From JBDTVS01 sp040007095 (lineage in GTDB: Bacteria > Acidobacteriota > Vicinamibacteria > Vicinamibacterales > CAVVIG01), in NCBI GenBank assembly GCA_040007095.1, contig JBDTVS010000036.1, forward strand, positions 1 to 48,845: 48,845 bases of DNA, in the 5' to 3' direction. Below are positions 27,729-35,397 of the stretch, in pieces. Each line of letters starts with the position of its first letter. The first letter of the stretch is position 1. Under the pieces are notes generated by a model. The model saw nothing but the letters and a program-made list of their open reading frames with translations, had not been told where the DNA came from and searched no databases. The position numbers and the translations under genes were made by a program.

Positions 27729-28217
27729 TCACGAGATGGGACCCACGATCGGTGGTGCCGGTTGGATCAGCGGAACGTCGGAGACGATGACGGCCTTGGC
27801 GCCGGTGTCGAAGGCACTCGCCAGGTCGTTGGCTTTATCCGCAGCGGATTTGCCGCCCAGATCGGCGAATAGCGCGCCGAGGTCCGCGGCCAAGGCCGGA
27901 TTGCCGGGAAACGCCGTGACGCCGACGGCAGTCGGGCCGACCCACGCGATGCCTTGCCAGAACGCCGTGAGGCCTTGCGCCACCACCGCACCGGCCGTGC
28001 CGCTCGATTGCGCCGCGAATCCCGCCTGGAACGCGCCGAGCACGAGGCTGAAGCCGGCCGGCGCGCTGACCGGCAGCGACGAGGCGGTCGACAACGCGCC
28101 GGTGGCGTACGTCAGGTACGCCTTTGCCCATCCTGCCGCCGCATCGGCGGCGGACGACGGCTTGTCGGTGAGCACGCGCTCCAGATCCTGGGCCAGAGTC
28201 GACTTACTGAGTGGCAT
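27729..28217 (-). CDS. Ala-rich protein in the usual tip/PAAR slot, function unknown
   Basis: A 162-residue protein rich in Ala, Gly and Ser, with an apparent helical hairpin (AAAGWAKAYLTYATGALS and later GLTAFWQGIAWVG) and a Pro-rich end (LIQPAPPIVGPIS). It has no PAAR motif. It lies between spike protein V and gp25, where many eCIS and R-type loci place a PAAR tip or an uncharacterised small protein. It may be an accessory baseplate or spike component; I cannot assign a biochemical role. Confidence 0.6.
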   Translation of the reverse strand: MPLSKSTLAQDLERVLTDKPSSAADAAAGWAKAYLTYATGALSTASSLPVSAPAGFSLVLGAFQAGFAAQSSGTAGAVVAQGLTAFWQGIAWVGPTAVGVTAFPGNPALAADLGALFADLGGKSAADKANDLASAFDTGAKAVIVSDVPLIQPAPPIVGPIS

Positions 28218-28221
28218 CGCG

Positions 28222-28869
28222 TTATTCCGTCTTGTGCTTCGTGCTGATGTGATTGCCCGTCACCATCGGCTGCACGGGAGGGCCCGAGGGGCCCACGCCG
28301 GTCGGATGCGTGTGGCTGTTGAATAGCGTCATGAAGGCGTCGCCGAGAACCAGGCTCTCCGCCGACCCAGTACTTCCGACTTTGATCGCCGTGCTCTTGA
28401 TCACCACCCCGCCGCTCGACAGCTCGATCGAATTGCCAGCCTGGTCGAGCACCGTCACCTTTTCCGACCCGGCCGTGTCGTCGAGGACGATCTGATGGCC
28501 GCTCCGCGACTTGATCAGCCGAATCGCGTTGTCGGCGTCCTTGCCCCTCTCGCTCGGCATCGCGTCCTTGCCGTTCCAGAGCGCACCGATGATGTAGGGG
28601 AAGCGCATGTCGCCGTGATCGAAGAGCACGAGCACTTCGTCACCGGTTTCGGGCCGGAACACAGCGCCTCTGGACGGCCCGGCCATGAACGACACCACCC
28701 GCGCCCACGGGCTTTCGCTGTCGTCCTTGAGCCACGGAAAGCGGATCTTGACGCGGCCGAGCGAATCGGGATCTTCCACGTTCGAGACGACGCCGATCAC
28801 CGCGCCGTACACGCAGCCGGCAGTGGCCTCGCCGTCGCTCCTCTCCGAGATCAGCTCGAGCAGGCTCAT
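28222..28869 (-). CDS. spike protein, baseplate assembly protein V (gpV/VgrG C-part)
   Basis: A 215-residue protein. The OB-fold part has VYGAVIGVVSNVEDPDSLGR and VKIRFPWLKDD then RPETGDEVLVLFDHGD, the gpV/VgrG signature. The C-terminal half is a repetitive beta-helix (VTVLDQAGNSIELSSGGVV) ending SHTHPTGVGPSGPP. It forms the membrane-piercing needle. The ATG at 28869 overlaps the stop of the upstream D gene (ATGA). In Afp8 the D and V parts are one chain; here they are two genes. Confidence 0.9.
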   Translation of the reverse strand: MSLLELISERSDGEATAGCVYGAVIGVVSNVEDPDSLGRVKIRFPWLKDDSESPWARVVSFMAGPSRGAVFRPETGDEVLVLFDHGDMRFPYIIGALWNGKDAMPSERGKDADNAIRLIKSRSGHQIVLDDTAGSEKVTVLDQAGNSIELSSGGVVIKSTAIKVGSTGSAESLVLGDAFMTLFNSHTHPTGVGPSGPPVQPMVTGNHISTKHKTE

Positions 28870-29924
28870 GACGCGTTCCTCACGACGTTGAACTTGGTGA
28901 GATAGCCGATCTTGGGACCGAGCCGGTGCTCGGCCCGCCGCACGTAATAGACGCCCGTGAAACGTGTGCCGAGTCCGAGCAGACGAATCGTCGTGCCCGC
29001 CTTCAGAGCCGTCGTGCCGACGGCTTCCCCGTCGCCGACGATCAGCCCGAGCGCCATCTCGTTGAACATCGCCTTCGCCATCTGGTCGGCTTCGGCCTGC
29101 GAGGCCACGGGGATCTCCACGACGGCCTCCGAGGTCTTGCCGAACTGCTTGTCCACCAACGCGGGGCCGACCTGCTGCCCCCCCATCCGGGTCGTCTCGT
29201 CGCCGGCCTTCGCGACGCCGAGAATGGCTTCCTTGGTGGCCGGGTTCCAGCCGCGGACGGAGAGATCGCTGGTCAGATTCGTCGTCGACAGTCGCGGGTG
29301 AAACCACTTCAGGTCCTTCTGATATTCGAGCGACAGCGTCGCGCCCAGATGGTTGGCCGCTTCGCGAAAGACCAGCTTCTGGCCGGTGATCGACACCTCG
29401 TACCGGATGCGGCGAGCGCGCATCAGCAGGAAATCGATGTCGCTCAGATTGTTCTGCAGCAGATACGGATGGACGATGCTGGTGTCTTGAACTTCCGGCG
29501 TCAGGCCGAGGTCGGCCGCAATGCGCTCCGCCAACTGGCTGTCCTTGATTTCATTGAACGTGCGCGTCTTCTTCCCGCGCCGCAGCCGGTGGAGCCGATC
29601 GAATCCCTGCACGCAGATCACGGCGGCCTGGTTGGCGTCGTACTTGACCGTCAGCGCCGTGATCTCGCCAGCGAGGATGGTGGTGAGCGTGCCTCGATAG
29701 CCGGCTTGAATCTCGACACGGTTGCCAGGCGTCAGCTCCTCGGCATCCACCCACTTCAGCCGCACCGTCTGGGAGTCGAGCGTATTGACCTTGATGTCGA
29801 ACATATCGCCACCTTCGACGTGCTGCGCGACCATGATCTCGAGGATGTCGACGCGTAGATCCGGCGAGATCTCGACGCCGTTGATCAGCACGCGGGTTTC
29901 CGGGCTGGCGTTCTTATCGGGCAT
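28866..29924 (-). CDS. phage late control protein D-like hub (gpD)
   Basis: A 352-residue protein with the gpD/VgrG N-terminal fold: GGDMFDIKVNTLD, LTPGNRVEIQAGYRG, VQGFDRLHRLRRGKKTRTF and NNLSDIDFLLMRARRIRYEV. Together with the V protein encoded immediately after, it builds the trimeric hub-spike. It starts 19 bases after the LysM gene and its stop overlaps the V gene start. It is of standard length. Confidence 0.9.
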   Translation of the reverse strand: MPDKNASPETRVLINGVEISPDLRVDILEIMVAQHVEGGDMFDIKVNTLDSQTVRLKWVDAEELTPGNRVEIQAGYRGTLTTILAGEITALTVKYDANQAAVICVQGFDRLHRLRRGKKTRTFNEIKDSQLAERIAADLGLTPEVQDTSIVHPYLLQNNLSDIDFLLMRARRIRYEVSITGQKLVFREAANHLGATLSLEYQKDLKWFHPRLSTTNLTSDLSVRGWNPATKEAILGVAKAGDETTRMGGQQVGPALVDKQFGKTSEAVVEIPVASQAEADQMAKAMFNEMALGLIVGDGEAVGTTALKAGTTIRLLGLGTRFTGVYYVRRAEHRLGPKIGYLTKFNVVRNAS

Positions 29925-29942
29925 CGACGGTGGTCCCCATGC

Positions 29943-30593
29943 TCAGACGATCTTGGGAATGCGCAACACGTGCCCAGGAATCAGGTGCCGCGGCGCGTCA
30001 ATATCGTTTTCACGCGCGATTTCCCGCCACTTGCTGGGATCTTCATAGAACAGCGATGCGATGGCGCTCACCGTGTCACGGACCTTGACCACGTACAGCT
30101 TGGTCAGGTCCGGCGAGTGCGGCTCATTTTTCTGCAGCTCCTCCTCCGGCAGCGTGAACTCGGTGAACGCGACGGTGAGCTTGGCCCGCACCGGAGTTCC
30201 GTCGCCGAGAAAGAGGACGAATTGCTGCTTGAGCGTCTCGAGAACGCAGACGAAGGGGAACTCTGCGTGCGGACCGCCTGGCGCCATCGGACCCCAGCTC
30301 AGCTCGACCTTCGGGGGCCGATGTTTCTCCTTGTTGAACACGAGCAGCCCGGCAATTTTCGAGGTGTGCAGCCGCACGTCGGTGCGGGACTCATAGGTGT
30401 CGAAGAACAACTCCATCGAAAGCTTCTTGCGGTCGCCGCCGGTATAGTGCAGCTCCGGCTTCTGGCCCATCTTGTCCTGGTCCGCCCAGTGCGAGGCGTC
30501 CTCGAGGCTGTATTCAGTCGGGTTGAACAGGACGAAGAACTGCTCGAGGGTGTCGAGGTTCTTGATGCGGAGCCGGTCGAGGCGGTCTGTCAT
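29943..30593 (-). CDS. LysM-containing baseplate hub protein (Afp7-like)
   Basis: A 216-residue protein beginning with LDTLEQFFVLFNPTEYSLED, a block shared by eCIS and Mu-type hub proteins, and ending in a LysM domain (about 167-215: LYVVKVRDTVSAIASLFY ... HLIPGHVLRIPKI). In the particle this type of protein links the inner tube to the D/V spike, with LysM possibly contacting peptidoglycan or serving as a structural clamp. It sits directly upstream of gpD, as in Afp, PVC and other eCIS loci. Confidence 0.9.
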   Translation of the reverse strand: MTDRLDRLRIKNLDTLEQFFVLFNPTEYSLEDASHWADQDKMGQKPELHYTGGDRKKLSMELFFDTYESRTDVRLHTSKIAGLLVFNKEKHRPPKVELSWGPMAPGGPHAEFPFVCVLETLKQQFVLFLGDGTPVRAKLTVAFTEFTLPEEELQKNEPHSPDLTKLYVVKVRDTVSAIASLFYEDPSKWREIARENDIDAPRHLIPGHVLRIPKIV

Positions 30594-30604
30594 CGGCCCT
30601 TTCT

Positions 30605-31825
30605 CTACGCCAGCCGCTCTTTTTCGAGAATCAGCCGGTCATACAGCGCGTCGTACACCCGGTCGGTCATCGTGTGGGACAGGTCGACGTCGCTGGCGAG
30701 CTTCGCCTTGATGGTCGCGGTGATCTTCTGATCGAGTCGTTGCTCCAACTTCGCCGTGATTGACCGCTCGACTTCCGCCAGGCTCGCCTCGGGGATCGTT
30801 CGTGGCTGGTTGGACACCGCCGGCCGACGCGGCGTCGTTGCGACTTCCAGCCGCCTGTCGGACGAGGCGATCGGAACCGAGCCTGCCCGCGACTCCTTGA
30901 GCGCGATCGGTTGAGGCCGGTGCTCCACCCGCGAAGTGCGGCGGACGATCGCGCGCGAGGCGCCGGCGAGCACGCGGTCGTAGCCGATCTGGCGGCCTCC
31001 CATCGGCGGACGCACGGCCGTCGTGGGCGCGTCGCGAAACACGACCCGCTGCCGATCGGCCGGACGGACGACCAGTGACCGTTTCAGGCCCGGATCGAAC
31101 GGAACACGCGCCGTCGCCGACGGCCTCGATCGCGGCGCTGGCGCACCCGGTGCCACACTTGCCGGCCGGCCAATGGGTATGGCCCGCGAAGACTCAGGGC
31201 CACCCGCTCTCGCGTGTCCCATCTCGCCGAAGACACGGCTGGTCCGCACGAGCGCCCGGCCGTCGACGACGGCGGACGCGCCGGACGTGCGCATCGACGA
31301 CAGCAACCGCGGCGGCACCTGCGGACGCGGCTCGGCCGTGTGCAACGAGGTCGCCCGAACGATGACCGCCCCCGCATGTCGCAAACCTGCAGGCGGACCG
31401 ACGATCGCCCGAGCGGCGCCTGGCATGAACCTGGGCCCACCGCTCGCGGCGTGCTCGCGCTTCCTCGGCATGCTTTGCCGGTCCAGATAGCCTGCCACCG
31501 GCTCGTGAACCGCCGCACGAATCTGCGCAGCTGTCAGCAGCAGGTGCTGGCCAGGCACGACACGGGAGTCGTGGTGAACGACGATAGACAGCGACCACCG
31601 CCGAGACACATCGACACGACGCAGCTGGCGGCGCATGTCGAACGCCAGCGAGGTCGGCGGCCGATTCACGCGGTGCCATCGGCCAACGAGCGTGGCCGCG
31701 AAGACCGCGGCCCCTCCTCGGTTTCGATCGAGACGGTACGCACGCCGGGCGAGCGGCAGTCGCCGCCCCCGCTGGGGCAATCGGCGCCGGCAACCGTGGC
31801 TCCACGACGGTGTGAACGGTTTCAC
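30605..31825 (-). CDS. Arg-rich disordered protein with conserved C-terminal segment
   Basis: A 406-residue protein. The first 330 residues are strongly basic and low in regular structure, with many Arg, Pro and Ala. The last 65 (AEVERSITAKLEQRLDQKI ... SHTMTDRVYDALYDRLILE) look like a folded amphipathic helix region. The start is GTG at 31825, overlapping the stop of the 100-residue gene (GTGA). It lies between the ATPase block and the LysM hub. No family is recognised. A tape-measure, scaffold or nucleic-acid-binding function is conceivable, but none is shown. Confidence 0.55.
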   Translation of the reverse strand: MKPFTPSWSHGCRRRLPQRGRRLPLARRAYRLDRNRGGAAVFAATLVGRWHRVNRPPTSLAFDMRRQLRRVDVSRRWSLSIVVHHDSRVVPGQHLLLTAAQIRAAVHEPVAGYLDRQSMPRKREHAASGGPRFMPGAARAIVGPPAGLRHAGAVIVRATSLHTAEPRPQVPPRLLSSMRTSGASAVVDGRALVRTSRVFGEMGHARAGGPESSRAIPIGRPASVAPGAPAPRSRPSATARVPFDPGLKRSLVVRPADRQRVVFRDAPTTAVRPPMGGRQIGYDRVLAGASRAIVRRTSRVEHRPQPIALKESRAGSVPIASSDRRLEVATTPRRPAVSNQPRTIPEASLAEVERSITAKLEQRLDQKITATIKAKLASDVDLSHTMTDRVYDALYDRLILEKERLA

Positions 31826-32124
31826 GGCTTCTCGGTTCCTGATGTCGCGCCGTTCGGCGGCGGCCCATCCGTCTGTCCACGCTGGGACGCTTCGACGACA
31901 CGAGCGGCGAAGGCGTTGCCGAACCGGCCTTGGATCGTGGCCAGCAATCGCGCGCGCGCTGCGGCATCCGCGCCCGCCCTCAGCTTGACGGCGAGCGCGT
32001 CGACGTCGGCCGTCAGCAGTTCCGCGCCGGGGGCCACGGGCTCACGACCCACGCGATCGGCTGGCGCGTGCGGGGCGTGCACCACGAGCATCTCGTCGTC
32101 CCGCTTCTTGAGGTAGTCCCTCAC
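31822..32124 (-). CDS. 100-residue protein with IQ-x3-GN motif
   Basis: A 100-residue protein starting at GTG 32124, which overlaps the ATPase stop (GTGA); its own stop overlaps the next GTG start. These two overlaps decide the frame within a much longer open reading frame. Residues 57-83 include LLATIQGRFGNAFAARVVEA, which matches the motif at 88-110 of the 1289-residue cargo. The rest is charged N-terminus (RDYLKKRDDE) and disordered tail. Likely a small adaptor or loading factor of the eCIS; the motif similarity is seen, the role is inferred. Confidence 0.65.
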   Translation of the reverse strand: MRDYLKKRDDEMLVVHAPHAPADRVGREPVAPGAELLTADVDALAVKLRAGADAAARARLLATIQGRFGNAFAARVVEASQRGQTDGPPPNGATSGTEKP

Positions 32125-34370
32125 GAGACCTCCGCGTCCCTGACCAGCCCGTAGTACGGGCCGAAATCGGACTTGGAACAGATGCGGCCAATCTTCTGGT
32201 ATTCGCGCTTCGTGGCGCGGATGACGTGTTCCATGCCGATCTCGCGGGCGTCGGCCGCGGCCAGGAACGCGCTGGTCAGGACGATGTTTTTGATGTGGCC
32301 GCCGGCGAGGTTGAAGCGCTGGGCCAGGAAGTCGAAATCGACGTCGGCGTTGCGCGGCGTATCGGCCGGGAACGCCTTGCACCAGATCGTCTGACGGAGT
32401 TGCTCGTTGGGCACCGGATACTCCACGACATGACTGAAACGGCGGATGAACGCCGGATCGAGATTGCCCTTGAGGTTGGTCGACACGATGATGATGCCTT
32501 CGGACCGATCCATCTCCGAGAGCAAATAGTTGACTTCGATGTTGGCGTAGCGGTCGTGCGCGTCCTTCACTTCGGTCCGCTTGCCGAACAGGGCATCCGC
32601 CTCGTCGAAGAAGAGCACGCAGTTGCCGATGGCGCTCTGCTCGAAGATCCGGCTGAGGTTCTTCTCCGTTTCGCCGATGTACTTGCTGACTATCCGCGAC
32701 AAATCGACGCGAAACAGATCGAGCTGGAGGTCGCTGGCGATGATCTCCGCGCTCATCGTTTTGCCGGTGCCGGAGGAACCCGAGAACAGCACGGTGACGC
32801 CCCGGCCGACGGCCAGCTTGGTGCCAAAGCCCCAGGTCTCGTAGACCCGCGATCGATCCTTCACCCACCGGCAGATTTCCTGAAGCTGCGCGTGCGTATC
32901 GGCCGGGAGGACGATGTCGTCCCAGCCGAACCGGGGCACGATCTTCTGGCAGAAGAGATGCAGCCCGCGCTGCGCCTCCTCGCGACATCGGGCGTGCAGA
33001 TCGACGCCCTCCAGGAAGGGCCGAGCGACTGTCGCGTGTGGCGCCGCCATCTCGGCCACCTGCACGACGTGAGCGATCTGGGCGGGCGTGAACCTGAACT
33101 TCTGAGCGAGCTGCGGCACGTCGGCGGCGACATCGACATCGGTGCCGGGCGGCAAGTGGCGTCGCCAGATCTCCCGCCGCTCGTCGACGGTCGGATACGG
33201 CAGCTCGAAGCCAATCGCGCGCAACCCCAGGCGATGACGGAGCTCGGCTGGAGCGATCGTGCCGGTGGCGATCACATCCGCGCCGGCGAGGCCGCACAGA
33301 AGCGTCTCGACCTGGTTCGGCTTCGCGCGCTCCCCATCGGGGTCGCCGACGTTCTCGTCCACACCGTCGAGCAGCACCAGGCAGTTGCGCAGACGCGCTT
33401 CCCGGCTCAACAAGCGGGCCGCCTCCTCCACTCCGCCAGCGATCGATCGCAGCGCGACCCATCGCGCCACCAGCAGCCCCTTGCCCAACGTCGCCGATAG
33501 CGCAGCTGCGATCAGGCGATGACCGGCGCCGGCGGGTCCAGCGATGTAGCAGAAGGGCAGCGGCGCGATGGTGTGCCGGTAACGAACGAGATCCTGCACA
33601 ATCGCACGGTGATGGACGTGATAGGCCAGGTCGTCGATGGGCTCCGTCGATGGCACCAGTTCGACCGCGTGCGCCAGCGGCGCCGGCAGCGAGTCGATGC
33701 CGAGTAGAAACTCGACGACCCCGGCCGCCGGACGCGATTCCCGGGCGGGTAGCGGCGTGTGGGCGACTTCGCTGAACGAATCGAGCAATCGGTCGGCGAA
33801 CAATGGTGACGTCGGCGGGAACAACTGCCACAGCCCAACAGGGTCGGCCAGGCGGCGCATGATCAAGCGGGCGAGCAGCCCGAAGGTGGGACGCTTCTTG
33901 GTCGCGTCGTTTTGCAGATACGCGAACATTCGTGAGACCTGCGCGTCGAGCTCGGCCGCGGCCGCACACAACAAGGCCGTGCGCGCCTGTCCATCGAGAT
34001 CGAAGGCTCGGACGAGCCGCTCCAGACGGAGATCGACGCCGCTCGCCAGCGAACGGGCGGCGCGAAGGTCCAGCGCCGCGCGCGCGCGGGTCACGTCGTC
34101 GCCCAGTTGCCGACGCGCAAGATCCGCCACACCGCCGCCATTCGATCGCGCCGGCTCCCGCCCGAGATAGTGTTCAACCTCCTCGCGAGAGATGCAGAGC
34201 CCGGCGAACTCGTCGACGCCCGCACCGGCCTCACCTGAGCTTGCCGCGCGAATCTCGCTGGCAATGAGTTGGTGCACCCACTCGAGCTCGGCGCGCAGGT
34301 GCGCCGCGTTGTCGGGAAAGCCCGCGAGGGCCGCCATCGGCGGCCGAAGATCAGCGCTGCTGGTAGACAT
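32121..34370 (-). CDS. AAA+ ATPase (Afp15-like)
   Basis: A 749-residue protein. The C-terminal AAA domain has Walker A GSSGTGKT (531-538), KYIGETEKNL (563-572), Walker B VLFFDEADALFG (585-596), sensor-1 IIIVSTNLKGNLD and Arg finger FIRRFSH (641-647). An earlier domain (about 270-440) has the degenerate P-loop AGPAGAGHR, without Lys, so only one site should hydrolyse ATP. All eCIS loci carry such an ATPase, probably for particle assembly or cargo loading. The start ATG 34370 overlaps the DUF4255 gene end by 20 bp; ATG 34337 is the alternative. Confidence 0.9.
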   Translation of the reverse strand: MSTSSADLRPPMAALAGFPDNAAHLRAELEWVHQLIASEIRAASSGEAGAGVDEFAGLCISREEVEHYLGREPARSNGGGVADLARRQLGDDVTRARAALDLRAARSLASGVDLRLERLVRAFDLDGQARTALLCAAAAELDAQVSRMFAYLQNDATKKRPTFGLLARLIMRRLADPVGLWQLFPPTSPLFADRLLDSFSEVAHTPLPARESRPAAGVVEFLLGIDSLPAPLAHAVELVPSTEPIDDLAYHVHHRAIVQDLVRYRHTIAPLPFCYIAGPAGAGHRLIAAALSATLGKGLLVARWVALRSIAGGVEEAARLLSREARLRNCLVLLDGVDENVGDPDGERAKPNQVETLLCGLAGADVIATGTIAPAELRHRLGLRAIGFELPYPTVDERREIWRRHLPPGTDVDVAADVPQLAQKFRFTPAQIAHVVQVAEMAAPHATVARPFLEGVDLHARCREEAQRGLHLFCQKIVPRFGWDDIVLPADTHAQLQEICRWVKDRSRVYETWGFGTKLAVGRGVTVLFSGSSGTGKTMSAEIIASDLQLDLFRVDLSRIVSKYIGETEKNLSRIFEQSAIGNCVLFFDEADALFGKRTEVKDAHDRYANIEVNYLLSEMDRSEGIIIVSTNLKGNLDPAFIRRFSHVVEYPVPNEQLRQTIWCKAFPADTPRNADVDFDFLAQRFNLAGGHIKNIVLTSAFLAAADAREIGMEHVIRATKREYQKIGRICSKSDFGPYYGLVRDAEVS

Positions 34371-34902
34371 CGATCTTCGTGCTCACTCGTGTGACGTCTC
34401 GACGGATCTGGGATTCGAGCAGGGCAATCCGAACCTCGTAGCACACCGACAGCCGGTAGGGACTCTGCAGCGCATTCCAAATGCGCGTGAGCTCCTCGAG
34501 CGTCATCGGGCACAGCACGATGGCCAGCTGGTCCACGACCAGTGGCAACGAGCCGCCCAATTGCGAGCCCGCGATGATCGCCCGGTCGTGGAGGATGCCG
34601 ATGGCGTGGCTCAGGACCTGGTGCGCGCTAATCGTGTCCTTCGCGTATGGCGTCAGCATGTAATACAGGTTGATCGCCAGCGGCGGGTACTGCTGCTCGG
34701 TTGCCGAGCGCGACGACCAGAGCTGATTCTTGGCGAAGGCGTTCTCCAGCACCTGATAGAGGAACAGGTTCAACTTCTTGAAATCGGCTTCGCCGCCGGT
34801 CGGCAGCGTCGCGGGTGATTCCAGCGTGACGTCCAAGCCGCTCAGCAGGCCCTGAAGGGCCTGGGTCACGTCTCCGATGATGTTGCTATCGCCGAGCGCC
34901 AT
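34351..34902 (-). CDS. DUF4255 / Pvc16-like tail terminator cap
   Basis: A 183-residue protein of the Pvc16 family. It has FKKLNLFLYQVLENAFAKNQ, PPLAINLYYMLTPYAKD and HQVLSHAIGILHDR, all characteristic, then YRLSVCYEVRIALLES. In PVC and Afp it caps the distal end of tube and sheath. It is positioned between a tube gene and the ATPase gene. Confidence 0.9.
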   Translation of the reverse strand: MALGDSNIIGDVTQALQGLLSGLDVTLESPATLPTGGEADFKKLNLFLYQVLENAFAKNQLWSSRSATEQQYPPLAINLYYMLTPYAKDTISAHQVLSHAIGILHDRAIIAGSQLGGSLPLVVDQLAIVLCPMTLEELTRIWNALQSPYRLSVCYEVRIALLESQIRRDVTRVSTKIDVYQQR

Positions 34903-34908
34903 GGTGTC

Positions 34909-35394
34909 TCACGCCAGCTCGATCCCTTCACAGGCGATCTCGAGTGTTTCGATCGCGACGTCGCTCGATGCGGCTTTGAGCTCCGGCCCCGTCCACTTCA
35001 CCGGGAACGGCCGAACCAGCTGCCAGCGCTTGAGCGGACGCCCCATCTCGTCCTGGAGGATCACCGCCACCTTGTTGTCGATGTCCTGGTTGGGGTCGGC
35101 GGGACGCCGATTCGGGTTGGCGGCGCGATCGAAGCTGCCCGCCATCACGTCGCGTTGCCAGCGATAGAGAACATCCGAGGCCGGCCCTGAGGCAATCCCC
35201 CGCTTGAGCGTGATCGTGCCGACCGATCCCACGTCGGGAAACTTGAGCGCATGCGAATTGCGTCCTCCCTCGCGATACTCGAAGACCTTCGTCTCGAGCT
35301 GTAACCCCGTGCACTCGCTGAACCCGGCGGCCTGGAGGAAGCCCAGCTCGAGCACGAACCGGAAGCCGCCGATGGGGTCGGTCGGTCGCCGCAT
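34909..35394 (-). CDS. inner tube protein, second copy
   Basis: A 161-residue T4 gp19-like tube protein: DPIGGFRFVLELGFLQAAGF, SECTGLQLETKVFEYREGG and a closing PVKWTGPELKAASSDVAIE then LEIACEGIEL. The ATG lies three bases after the large sheath gene ends. Compared with the first tube (39149-39595) it has a longer central loop. In Afp the analogous extra tube copies (Afp5) make the layer next to the baseplate; that assignment here is inferred. Confidence 0.9.
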   Translation of the reverse strand: MRRPTDPIGGFRFVLELGFLQAAGFSECTGLQLETKVFEYREGGRNSHALKFPDVGSVGTITLKRGIASGPASDVLYRWQRDVMAGSFDRAANPNRRPADPNQDIDNKVAVILQDEMGRPLKRWQLVRPFPVKWTGPELKAASSDVAIETLEIACEGIELA

Positions 35395-35397
35395 CGC

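Noticed and set aside
32125..33969. A long minus-strand frame overlapping the AAA+ ATPase gene
   Set aside because: Only its last 100 codons (31822-32124) are supported by a GTGA start and a conserved motif. The rest is an out-of-frame Arg-rich reading of the ATPase gene.
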